Below, one piece after another: positions 1 to 5,675 of a stretch of DNA of 34,380 nucleotides. A program made the position numbers and the translations under genes. Below the pieces are notes generated by a model. That model did not search any database. It was not told the origin of the DNA and worked only from the letters and a program-made list of their open reading frames with translations. This DNA is from Candidatus Omnitrophota bacterium (GTDB taxonomy: Bacteria; Omnitrophota; Gorgyraeia; JAGLLT01). Positions within the stretch are counted from its first letter, which is position 1, and the number at the start of each line of letters is the position of its first letter. The stretch covers positions 1 through 34,380 of the forward strand of contig JAGLLT010000039.1 in the NCBI GenBank assembly GCA_023140385.1, written 5' to 3'.

Positions 1-462
1 CAGACTGATCCGGTGGGGTATGAGGATTCAATGAACCTGTATCAGTACTGCCTGAACAATCCTCTTAACTTTACTGATCCATTAGGGTTATTTTGCTGGG
101 GAGAGTTAGCTTGGTGGGAAAAATTTGGAAAAGGATATTATTATGGAACTGGCACTGGAATAAAAGCGAGTGAATATTGGGCAGATAGATACGCAGAGAC
201 AGGAAATCCTCTATATGCTATTCCTGGAACCCTTTCTGAATCCTGGAGGCCTAAGACATTTAGAGGAACAGGCTTCACATTAATAAGTGCGGCTACGTTG
301 GGTCAAGCACCAACAAGCGCGAAGGTTAAAGTGCATCCCCCGCACCATACTTTTAAAATATTTGGAAAGAAACGAGCACTAAAACACATACAAATGGATT
401 TATGGAAAAAAGGCATTAAGGGAAGTGGAAGATCTATCCGCGTGCCATTGCCGGGAAAATAG
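1..462 (+). CDS. RHS repeat / polymorphic toxin C-terminus (5' partial)
   Basis: The reading frame is open from the first base, so the N-terminal part lies outside the window. Its first 30 or so residues carry the RHS-repeat-associated core signature (QTDPVGYEDSMNLYQY, then NPLNFTDPLGL). In RHS proteins this marks the end of the shell that encloses a variable C-terminal toxin. About 125 residues follow and would be the toxin tip. They hold a His-rich stretch (HPPHHTF), then KHIQMDLWKKGIKGSG and a basic RVPLPGK tail. I do not recognise a catalytic family with confidence; a nuclease is possible but unproven. The next gene, 50 bases on, looks like the cognate immunity gene, the usual polymorphic-toxin order. 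A GTG at 13 could be mistaken for the start but is internal to the core motif. RHS class is secure; toxin activity is inferred. Confidence 0.85.
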   Translation, partial: QTDPVGYEDSMNLYQYCLNNPLNFTDPLGLFCWGELAWWEKFGKGYYYGTGTGIKASEYWADRYAETGNPLYAIPGTLSESWRPKTFRGTGFTLISAATLGQAPTSAKVKVHPPHHTFKIFGKKRALKHIQMDLWKKGIKGSGRSIRVPLPGK

Positions 463-512
463 AGTTCTAACTAAAATATAAACCTTTTATTTTTATAAAA
501 AAGCGACGATCT

Positions 513-770
513 ATGAAAAAAGAAGATTTAAAAAGAGCTTTGCTTAACGAGAAAGAAAAATATGAAAGTAAAACCTTTGATCAATTAGTTAAGATTGATA
601 AACCGGTAACCTATGAATGTGGTTCTGGAAAAGATTGGTATCAGGTTGAGATACAAGTATTAGAAAAGAACGATAAATATGTACATGTCGTTGTTTCAGT
701 AGACGATGGGAGATTGTGGCGGACTATTTTGCCGCTAACAAGCAGTTTTATAGTGTATAAAGATAAGTGA
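513..770 (+). CDS. Small cytosolic protein, probable immunity protein for the RHS toxin
   Basis: An 85-residue acidic protein without signal peptide or membrane segment. A Lys/Glu-rich helix (about residues 1-25) precedes a compact predicted beta domain with YQVEIQVLEKNDKYVHV and VSVDDGRLWRTILPL. The ending, with a hydrophobic strand and SFIVYKDK, resembles small orphan proteins often found beside polymorphic toxins. That resemblance is from memory and was not searched. The position immediately downstream of a toxin tip, the small size and the lack of export signals all fit an immunity protein that binds the toxin in the cytoplasm. Codon use is AT-rich like its neighbours, which supports arrival as a module. 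Only a weak ribosome binding site is visible before the ATG. The gene is very likely real; the role is an inference from position. Confidence 0.7.
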   Translation: MKKEDLKRALLNEKEKYESKTFDQLVKIDKPVTYECGSGKDWYQVEIQVLEKNDKYVHVVVSVDDGRLWRTILPLTSSFIVYKDK

Positions 771-789
771 GATGTGAAAAGTAAGAAGA

Positions 790-1269
790 GTGTATATGGA
801 TAAAAAAGCTATCTATTTATTAATAGGTTTTTTTTGTTTTGCTTGCTTCCCGGTGGCATTGTCGGCGGATGAAAAAGGAGATATTGCAATGGAAGATATT
901 TTTCTAAATTTTGATTATCAGAAAAATATAGTTATAAATTCATATGTAGTTAGTGAAGAAGATATTGCTGATTTATTTAAGGAAAGTAGCGAACTAAGCA
1001 ATTTCAAGCCAAAGACCTTTTCTGAACTACAGGATAAAGAATTATTCTTGGTGTTGAAATTAAGCAATAAAGCTAACAGTGCTTTTTGGGGGATGCTTAA
1101 CTGTAAGATAGACGGGATTATAAGAGATACAAAAGTTTATTTGAATTTATGTGGAGCGCATCAAAAAACAGGTAGGTACGTGATCCCACTAAAAGAAAAA
1201 CCCGTTAATATAGATGAACAATCTATTCCAAATGTAAGCACTTCGTGGGAAAAGTTATATGTAAAATGA
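790..1269 (+). CDS. Small secreted protein of unknown function
   Basis: About 157-159 residues. The N-terminus is a classic Sec signal peptide: MDKK, a hydrophobic core (IYLLIGFFCFACFPVAL), then a likely signal peptidase I site at ALSA/DEKG near residue 26. The mature part, about 130 residues, is mixed alpha/beta with two cysteines (in MLNCKI and NLCGAH) that could form a disulfide in the periplasm. The start is ambiguous: GTG at 790 (Val-Tyr-Met) or ATG at 796, the latter giving MDKKAIY. A purine-rich AAGTAAGAAGAG precedes both. I recognise no family. Its place in the AT-rich segment after the toxin/immunity pair suggests accessory cargo, perhaps a second immunity or orphan module protein, but nothing in the sequence proves it. 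Confidence 0.65.
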   Translation: MYMDKKAIYLLIGFFCFACFPVALSADEKGDIAMEDIFLNFDYQKNIVINSYVVSEEDIADLFKESSELSNFKPKTFSELQDKELFLVLKLSNKANSAFWGMLNCKIDGIIRDTKVYLNLCGAHQKTGRYVIPLKEKPVNIDEQSIPNVSTSWEKLYVK

Positions 1270-1328
1270 AACCTAAAGAACCAAAGACGCAGAGGGCAAG
1301 GACCCATTGATAAAGAAAGGTGCGGCAA

Positions 1329-1727
1329 GTGAATCTATCAAAGAAAAAAAGTTTTGTTTATCTATCATTTTTTATATTAATAGCGTTAACTACATATGTA
1401 AATATAGTATTTATCCGGATATCTTTTCTTAAAACAATCCAAGGAGAAAATGTAATACTTTTAATTACGTTATTGTTAATTGATTTATCCTATATGTTGA
1501 TTTTAATATTTCGAAAAGAGTGGTTGTTTAAAATGTTAAAGTATTTAATTATATTTTTTAGTTCAATAATATGCGTCGTTTTTTCTATCTTTTTCTTAGT
1601 TAGTAGTATCGGAAACTTAACAAAATCAAATATAGTATTTTTGCTATTAGTTTGTTTTTGGTTGATACTATTTTATATTTGCAATTACATATTATTTTTA
1701 AATAAGGGAATGATTATTAGGAAATAG
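1329..1727 (+). CDS. Small integral membrane protein, four predicted TM helices
   Basis: About 132 residues, almost wholly hydrophobic. Four likely membrane helices lie near residues 10-28, 36-56, 65-90 and 98-122, separated by short charged loops (FRKEWLFK between helices 2 and 3). A Lys-rich N-terminus (NLSKKKS) and an RK ending suggest both ends are cytoplasmic. I chose the GTG at 1329 because AAAGAAAGG at 1312-1320 ends 8 bases before it. The GTG at 1320, three codons upstream, lies inside that ribosome binding site. Base composition is strikingly AT-rich compared with genes downstream of 1958, consistent with horizontal origin. No family is recognised. Small four-helix proteins of this sort occur as immunity proteins to membrane-active toxins, but that is only a possibility here. 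Confidence 0.6.
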   Translation: MNLSKKKSFVYLSFFILIALTTYVNIVFIRISFLKTIQGENVILLITLLLIDLSYMLILIFRKEWLFKMLKYLIIFFSSIICVVFSIFFLVSSIGNLTKSNIVFLLLVCFWLILFYICNYILFLNKGMIIRK

Positions 1728-1870
1728 TAAAAAGAATCAGCTTCACTTTTATCCGCCCTAATTGAACTGATTAACCCGCCAATCCGCTCACCGGTTAACT
1801 ATATATGACGGCCATAACTTTATACCCGTTAAAGCGGGAATGAGTTTAACGTGTTAATCCACACCAATTG

Positions 1871-1899
1871 TCCCACCTCGTAGGTGGGATGGGTTTTTT
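1871..1899 (+). terminator. Intrinsic terminator closing the accessory segment
   Basis: TCCCACCT (1871-1878) and AGGTGGGA (1882-1889) form a perfect 8-bp stem with a 3-base loop, followed by TGGG and a run of six T. It lies about 140 bases after the membrane-protein gene and 60 bases before the RNase P gene, so it separates the AT-rich segment from the core genes. Just upstream are weaker alternative stems (CGTTAAA 1827-1833 with TTTAACG 1845-1851; CCCG 1825-1828 with CGGG 1835-1838). Nothing else is seen between 1728 and 1870. Confidence 0.75.
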
Positions 1900-1928
1900 A
1901 TACTTTTTTAAAAAATAACTTGAAATTA

Positions 1929-1970
1929 GCTCTTTTTTCTGTAACAATGTACTCTAAATGAAAAAAGAGC
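1929..1970 (+). promoter_or_regulatory. Perfect hairpin spanning the RNase P start codon
   Basis: GCTCTTTTTTC (1929-1939) and GAAAAAAGAGC (1960-1970) are exact reverse complements: an 11-bp stem with a 20-base loop. The start codon ATG (1958-1960) has its A and T in the loop and its G as the first base of the right arm, which continues through codons 2-4 and into codon 5. No Shine-Dalgarno sequence is visible upstream. A weak promoter-like pair (TTGAAA 1920-1925, 17 bases, AACAAT 1943-1948) would place the transcript start within a few bases of the ATG, giving a leaderless mRNA without the left arm. If transcription starts further upstream, the hairpin would mask the start. The repeat is seen directly; its role is inferred. 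Confidence 0.5.
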
Positions 1971-2527
1971 GTATAGTTTTAGATACCAGTGTGTTTGTTA
2001 ATCCGGAAGCGAAATATGAATTTGGCAGGAAGCCGACCTCTGCTTTTTTGAACTTTTTGAAGCTGGCTGAGAAGGCAAAAGATGTAAGATTTTATATGCC
2101 TCCTTCGGTTTTTGATGAGTTGATGAACTTTGTTGATAGCAGTAAAATTCCGGATAAGTCTCTGCTCGCCGTACACAAAAAGGCCCCAAAAAGATATGAG
2201 CTGAAACTGCCGGCTCTTTTTCTTTATGAGCTTATTCATGATATTAGAAAAAGGGTTGATAGAGGCCTGAGGATAGCAGAGCGGGGGGTGCGCGAGGCTC
2301 AGGGGCAGGAGAAGGTGGATGATGTCATAAAGAAGCTGAGGCACAGCTACAGGGTTGCCCTGCGAACGGATACCCTGGATAGCCGGGAGGATATTGACTT
2401 GATTCTTTTGGCAAAGGAGTTGGGCGCCGCCCTGGTAACTATTGATAACGGGGTAATTCTCTGGGCGCATAAGTTAGGAATAAAGTGCCTTGAGGCTAAA
2501 GAATTAAAGAGTATTTTAGAAGGATAA
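1958..2527 (+). CDS. Protein-only RNase P, HARP type (RNA ligase partner / PIN_5 family)
   Basis: A 189-residue PIN-domain protein matching the family once called RNA ligase partner or UPF0278, whose Aquifex aeolicus member is the RNA-free RNase P that removes 5' leaders from pre-tRNAs. Visible family features are IVLDTSVFVNP at the N-terminus (D9), the MPPSVFDELMNFVD segment, a long central helical arm (about 85-135) with many Arg/Lys residues for tRNA contact, DSREDIDLILLAKEL (D141, D145, D147), and LVTIDNGV (D163). These acidic residues are spaced like the PIN metal site. HARPs assemble as large homo-oligomers. Length equals that of the family. It opens a cluster with the Lys/Glu-rich gene and RNase HII. 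Whether this cell also has an RNA-based RNase P cannot be seen here. The family call is strong; activity is by homology. Confidence 0.88.
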   Translation: MKKERIVLDTSVFVNPEAKYEFGRKPTSAFLNFLKLAEKAKDVRFYMPPSVFDELMNFVDSSKIPDKSLLAVHKKAPKRYELKLPALFLYELIHDIRKRVDRGLRIAERGVREAQGQEKVDDVIKKLRHSYRVALRTDTLDSREDIDLILLAKELGAALVTIDNGVILWAHKLGIKCLEAKELKSILEG

Positions 2528-2545
2528 ACGAAAGGAATATTAATT

Positions 2546-3031
2546 ATGACAGAAGAAAAGAACGAGCAGCAAAATGCTGAAGAAACACCGGAAGTAAAAG
2601 AACAGGAAGTAAAAGAAGTACAGCCGGCGCCGGCTGAAGAAACAAAGCCTGAGGCGGAAGAAGTCAAAGCTGAAGAAGTCAAACCGGCAGAGCCGGCAGA
2701 AGAAATAAAGCCCGAAGAAAAAACTGAAGAAAAACCTTCTGAAGAAAAGAAAGAAGAACCAAAAAAAGAAGAACCGTCAGCCGAACCTGTAGCAGAGGAG
2801 AAAAAGGAAGAAGCACAGCCCGCGCAGGAAGCTCCTAAAAAAGAGGAGCCCAAGCCGGTAGCACCCGCCAAACCGGCAGATGAGAAAAAAGGAAAAGGCC
2901 GGAACAAAATCAATAAGATGACGCTGAATGAAGTTGAGAAGAAAATTAGCGAGACCAAAGATAAGATGGGCAATTTTACTTCAAAGTACGCTCAAGCCCT
3001 GCTTAAGAGAAGAGACAAACTAAAAAACTAA
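2546..3031 (+). CDS. Lys/Glu/Pro-rich low-complexity protein with basic C-terminal helix
   Basis: A 161-residue protein that starts 18 bases after the RNase P stop, with AAAGGAA as ribosome binding site. Residues 1 to about 115 are a low-complexity, probably disordered tract of EE, KP, KEE and PAE runs with few hydrophobics. Residues about 116-161 differ: a basic GKGRNKINKM followed by an amphipathic helix (NEVEKKISETKDKMGN, then QALLKRRDKLKN) that could bind nucleic acid or a partner. There is no signal peptide or membrane segment. I recognise no named family. Placement between two RNA-processing enzymes hints at RNA or tRNA metabolism, but disordered K/E proteins are common, so this is weak. 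The large Ser/Gly/Ala frame on the opposite strand is an artefact of this repetitive composition. Confidence 0.75.
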   Translation: MTEEKNEQQNAEETPEVKEQEVKEVQPAPAEETKPEAEEVKAEEVKPAEPAEEIKPEEKTEEKPSEEKKEEPKKEEPSAEPVAEEKKEEAQPAQEAPKKEEPKPVAPAKPADEKKGKGRNKINKMTLNEVEKKISETKDKMGNFTSKYAQALLKRRDKLKN

Positions 3032-3036
3032 AAGTG

Positions 3037-3142
3037 CAAAGCGTAAAGCGAAAAACGTAAAACCATAGTGTAAAATTCAAAATAAAGCAGGTAGTTTTAA
3101 GTTTTGAATTATCGTTTTCAGTTTTGCGCTTTTAGCTTTACG
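3037..3142. repeat. Inverted pair of degenerate heptamer arrays (A-rich/T-rich)
   Basis: Between the Lys/Glu-rich gene and rnhB, the left half (3037-3085) reads in consecutive 7-base units: caaagcg, taaagcg, aaaaacg, taaaacc, atagtgt, aaaattc, aaaataa. The right half (3094-3142) reads gttttaa, gttttga, attatcg, ttttcag, ttttgcg, cttttag, ctttacg. The two halves are imperfect reverse complements: from CGTAAAGC inward they align without gaps for about 42 bases with roughly 70% identity, around a short spacer. A transcript could fold into one long hairpin. A frame open through the right half is not convincing coding sequence. See the similar element at 33589-33721. Confidence 0.7.
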
Positions 3143-3160
3143 TTTATATTGGGGGGTATT

Positions 3161-3970
3161 TTGCGGCCGCTTTTGGATTTAGAGAGGCAATTATGGGAGC
3201 AAGGATTAAAATATGTTGCCGGTATAGATGAAGTGGGCATGGGCGCGCTGGCGGGGCCGGTGGTGGCCGCGGCCGTTGTTTTTCCTCCGGATATGAATCT
3301 CCTCGAGATTAAGGATTCAAAGCAGTTAACTCCTTTAAAAAGAGAATCTTTATACCCTGTAATACAGAAGAGAGCTCTTTTCATAGGTATTGGCAAGGTT
3401 GAGGTTGAGAGGATAAACCAACTTAACAATATATATACGGCCGGCCTGGAAGCCATGAGAAAAGCCGCATGCGCGCTAAAGGTAGAACCTGAACATCTGC
3501 TTGTTGATGGCCGGCAGATTCCACACCTAAAAATACCTCAAAGCAGAATTGTCAAGGGCGATGAAGTTAATTTTTCCATCGCGGCGGCCTCTATTGTGGC
3601 TAAAGTTTACAGGGATAATTTGATGAAGAAGTACTCTGAAAAATATCCCGACTATCACTTTGCCAGGCATAAAGGTTATGCTACAGCTATCCATGTTGAA
3701 GCCTTAAAAAAATCAGGCCCTTGTGAGATTCATAGAACTTCGTACGAATTTATCAAGGGCATCTGCGGCGGATTTTCTAAAACATATTATATATTTGACA
3801 GGCAGATTAACAAGGCAAGAGAGATTAAGGAGCTTGATTTGTTGGATAATGATCTGAACCGGCGGAATTGCGAAGTAAGCCGGATAGAGCTTAAGCGCCT
3901 GAAGAGAAAAATGCAGTTTAAAAAAACCATTAAGCGAAAAAAAGAGGGGGTGGAGTATAATGATAGTTGA
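3161..3970 (+). CDS. rnhB: Ribonuclease HII
   Basis: RNase HII removes ribonucleotides misincorporated in DNA and cleaves RNA-DNA hybrids in the cytoplasm. From TTG at 3161 the protein has 269 residues: GIDEVGMGALAGPVV (acidic pair D23, E24), DSKQLTP, LLVDGRQIP, IAAASIVAKVYRD, then HKGYAT and GPCEIHRTSYEF, all family motifs in order. The start at 3161 follows GGGGGG at 3151-3156; TTG at 3173 (MDLERQLW) is possible. A longer version from 3104 would translate the heptamer repeat and is rejected. Oddities are a Met where the family nearly always has Arg in the GRG motif, and a basic tail of about 60 residues beyond the usual end (KRLKRKMQFKKTIKRKK). The stop overlaps the thioredoxin gene by 11 bases, so the two are translationally coupled. 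Confidence 0.92.
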   Translation: MRPLLDLERQLWEQGLKYVAGIDEVGMGALAGPVVAAAVVFPPDMNLLEIKDSKQLTPLKRESLYPVIQKRALFIGIGKVEVERINQLNNIYTAGLEAMRKAACALKVEPEHLLVDGRQIPHLKIPQSRIVKGDEVNFSIAAASIVAKVYRDNLMKKYSEKYPDYHFARHKGYATAIHVEALKKSGPCEIHRTSYEFIKGICGGFSKTYYIFDRQINKAREIKELDLLDNDLNRRNCEVSRIELKRLKRKMQFKKTIKRKKEGVEYNDS

Positions 3971-4283
3971 TTTAACGGATGGAAATTTTGAAGGTGAAGT
4001 ACTAAAATCAGAGATTCCGGTGCTTATTGATTTCTGGGCTGAGTGGTGCGGCCCCTGTAAAATAATGACTCCTGTTATAGAAGAACTTGAGGAGGAATAC
4101 GCGGGTAAGCTGAAGATAGCCAAGTTAAATGTTGATGAAGCCAGAGAAACGGCTTCTACCTACGGCATAATGAGCATACCTACTCTAATTCTTTTTAATC
4201 AGGGCGCGGAGGTTGACCGTCTTTCAGGGGCAATGCCCAAAGACCCCCTTGTTCACTGGATAGAGTCTAAGGTTAATTTATAA
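3960..4283 (+). CDS. trxA: Thioredoxin
   Basis: A 107-residue cytosolic thioredoxin that reduces protein disulfides and is normally recharged by thioredoxin reductase (not in this window). It has the canonical active site FWAEWCGPCK with redox cysteines C30 and C33, a cis-proline loop (GIMSIPTL), and the buried aspartate in VLIDFWAEW, over the full family length. There is no signal sequence. Its ATG lies inside the end of rnhB (11-base overlap), with GAGGGGGTGGAG just upstream as ribosome binding site, so it is co-transcribed with rnhB. Overlap with a nuclease gene implies no shared pathway; it looks like a housekeeping operon. Confidence 0.95.
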   Translation: MIVDLTDGNFEGEVLKSEIPVLIDFWAEWCGPCKIMTPVIEELEEEYAGKLKIAKLNVDEARETASTYGIMSIPTLILFNQGAEVDRLSGAMPKDPLVHWIESKVNL

Positions 4284-4299
4284 AGCGGAAAGGCTTAAA

Positions 4300-4983
4300 T
4301 TGAAGAAATTAACTTTTACTCCCCGGGCAGTTATCTTTGATATGGATGGTGTTATTACAGATACTATGGGTTATCATTATACCGCCTGGAAAAATGCCTT
4401 TGCCGCTCATGGAATTAAGGTTGGCTATTATGATATTTATCTAAGAGAAGGACAAAAGGGGTTGGAGACAGCATGGGAGTTAATGGAAAAAAATGGCCTC
4501 AAGCCTTCTAAGGCCGGAGCTGGAAAAATCTTGAGGCTGAAGGAAAAGTTTTTTAAAGAGATATCCAGGCCAAAGTTAATCAGCGGGTCAAAAAGCCTTA
4601 TCAGAGACCTGAAAAATGCCGGTTTTATATTAGCCCTTGTTACCGGTACCGCGAGAAGTGAGATAAAGCATATCCTGCCCGACAAGATGCTATCTTCATT
4701 TGACTTTAGTGTAACCGGCAATGAGGTTAGATCCGGCAAGCCCAACCCCGAACCTTATCTCAAGGCGCTAAAAAACCTGAATCTTAAGGCCAAAGACTGC
4801 CTTGTGCTGGAAAACGCGCCTTATGGGATCAAGTCGGCTAAAAGCGCCGGACTGTACTGCGCGGCTATAACTACCTATCTGCCGCCTGAATACCTGAGAG
4901 AGGCGGATATCATTTTGAACTCCCTAAAAGAGGCAGATCAAATGCTTCTCAAGGCCGCGAAGAATATAAAGTGCCGGCCTTAA
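4300..4983 (+). CDS. HAD-superfamily phosphatase / beta-phosphoglucomutase-like
   Basis: A 227-residue haloacid dehalogenase-type hydrolase. Motif I is VIFDMDGVITDTM (nucleophile D14, acid D16). A helical cap of the beta-phosphoglucomutase/phosphoglycolate phosphatase subtype follows (about residues 22-85, with HYTAWKNAFAAHG). Motif II is LVTGTARSE, motif III lysine lies in SGKPNPEPYLKAL, and the last motif reads CLVLENAPYGIKSAKSAG, with Glu-Asn where many relatives have Glu-Asp. The likely substrate is a small sugar phosphate, but it cannot be chosen from sequence. Start is TTG at 4300, 17 bases after trxA, preceded by GGAAAGG. The spacing suggests the gene belongs to the rnhB-trxA transcript. 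A promoter follows immediately, so it probably ends this operon. Confidence 0.88.
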   Translation: MKKLTFTPRAVIFDMDGVITDTMGYHYTAWKNAFAAHGIKVGYYDIYLREGQKGLETAWELMEKNGLKPSKAGAGKILRLKEKFFKEISRPKLISGSKSLIRDLKNAGFILALVTGTARSEIKHILPDKMLSSFDFSVTGNEVRSGKPNPEPYLKALKNLNLKAKDCLVLENAPYGIKSAKSAGLYCAAITTYLPPEYLREADIILNSLKEADQMLLKAAKNIKCRP

Positions 4984-4997
4984 AAAGGAAATGATGC

Positions 4998-5026
4998 TTG
5001 ACTTTTTAGGGCATTAGCCTTAAAAT
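4998..5026 (+). promoter_or_regulatory. Sigma-70-type promoter for the split-barrel gene
   Basis: TTGACT (4998-5003) and TAAAAT (5021-5026) are separated by exactly 17 bases, close to the sigma-70 consensus. They lie in the 142-base gap after the HAD gene. The predicted transcript would begin near 5033 and leave a leader of about 90 bases before the GTG at 5126. No terminator was seen between the HAD gene and this site. Confidence 0.55.
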
Positions 5027-5125
5027 ATATTTAAAAGATTATCTAATCGCAGGATCAATTGTCATAACACCCATAATTTTGAGAACTTAGGCAGTATTCT
5101 ATCTGAAAAAGGAGTAGGTAAAAAA

Positions 5126-5608
5126 GTGGAATTAAGCAAGGCTATGGCCAAATTGCTGGCCAAGCATAGAATAGTTATGGTAGCCAGCGCCTCTAAGAAC
5201 GGCAAGCCCAACGCCTCTATGAAGGGAATTGTTGAGGTAATTCCCGAAGAAGGTGTCATATACTTTTTAGACCTTTATTCCCAAAAGACCAAAAAAAATC
5301 TGCTTGAAAATCCTCAGGTATCAATTTCTTTCGCGGACATTGAGGACTTTGTGGGCTATCAGTTTAAGGGGACTGTAGAGATTATTGAGGACCGTGAAAT
5401 TGTCAATAAGTACGTTGATAAATGGGAGAAGCAAAGAACGGTTTTATTAATTGAGCGGATGATTAAGAATGTACAGAAGGGCTCTTCTCATGGAAGGCAT
5501 GAAATGTATCTGCCCGACCCGAAGTATTTGGTTAAGGTAAAGGTAACTGAGATTTATGACCTCCTTCCGCAGGAACAAGGAAAGTCAAAAAAATCAAAGA
5601 AAAAGTAA
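5126..5608 (+). CDS. Pyridoxamine 5'-phosphate oxidase-like FMN-binding split-barrel protein
   Basis: A 160-residue protein of the PNPOx-like split-barrel superfamily, which binds flavin (or sometimes heme or F420) at a dimer interface. The N-terminal part shows the usual pattern: a helix (LSKAMAKLLAKHR), then strands IVMVASASKNGKPNAS and MKGIVEV, then YFLDLYSQKTKKNLLENPQVSISF and the FKGTVEI strand. The C-terminal part (EMYLPDPKYLVKVKVTEIYDL) completes the barrel, followed by a Lys/Ser tail. Superfamily members act as oxidases, reductases or flavin-storage proteins, so the exact reaction is unknown; true pyridoxine oxidase function is unlikely given the length and missing substrate loops. 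The start is GTG, with AAGGAG and AGG upstream. It stands between an apparent promoter and the PFOR gene and may share its transcript. Confidence 0.85.
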   Translation: MELSKAMAKLLAKHRIVMVASASKNGKPNASMKGIVEVIPEEGVIYFLDLYSQKTKKNLLENPQVSISFADIEDFVGYQFKGTVEIIEDREIVNKYVDKWEKQRTVLLIERMIKNVQKGSSHGRHEMYLPDPKYLVKVKVTEIYDLLPQEQGKSKKSKKK

Positions 5609-5675
5609 TAAATAACCGCTTTAAAAGCTAATATCTCGATTATATAGCCAAAAGTTCGTAGAAATGGAGAAAGAA

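Noticed and set aside
1920-1948. Promoter for the RNase P gene (TTGAAA, 17 bases, AACAAT)
   Set aside because: The -10 is poor. It is mentioned with the hairpin but not listed as a separate feature.
2347-2973. Long Ser/Gly/Ala/Phe-rich frame on the - strand
   Set aside because: It is the antisense of the repetitive Lys/Glu/Pro gene and the RNase P gene end. Low complexity alone explains its openness.
3104-3160. RNase HII N-terminal extension from TTG at 3104
   Set aside because: It would translate the right half of the heptamer palindrome and adds residues foreign to RNase HII. TTG at 3161 behind GGGGGG is preferred.
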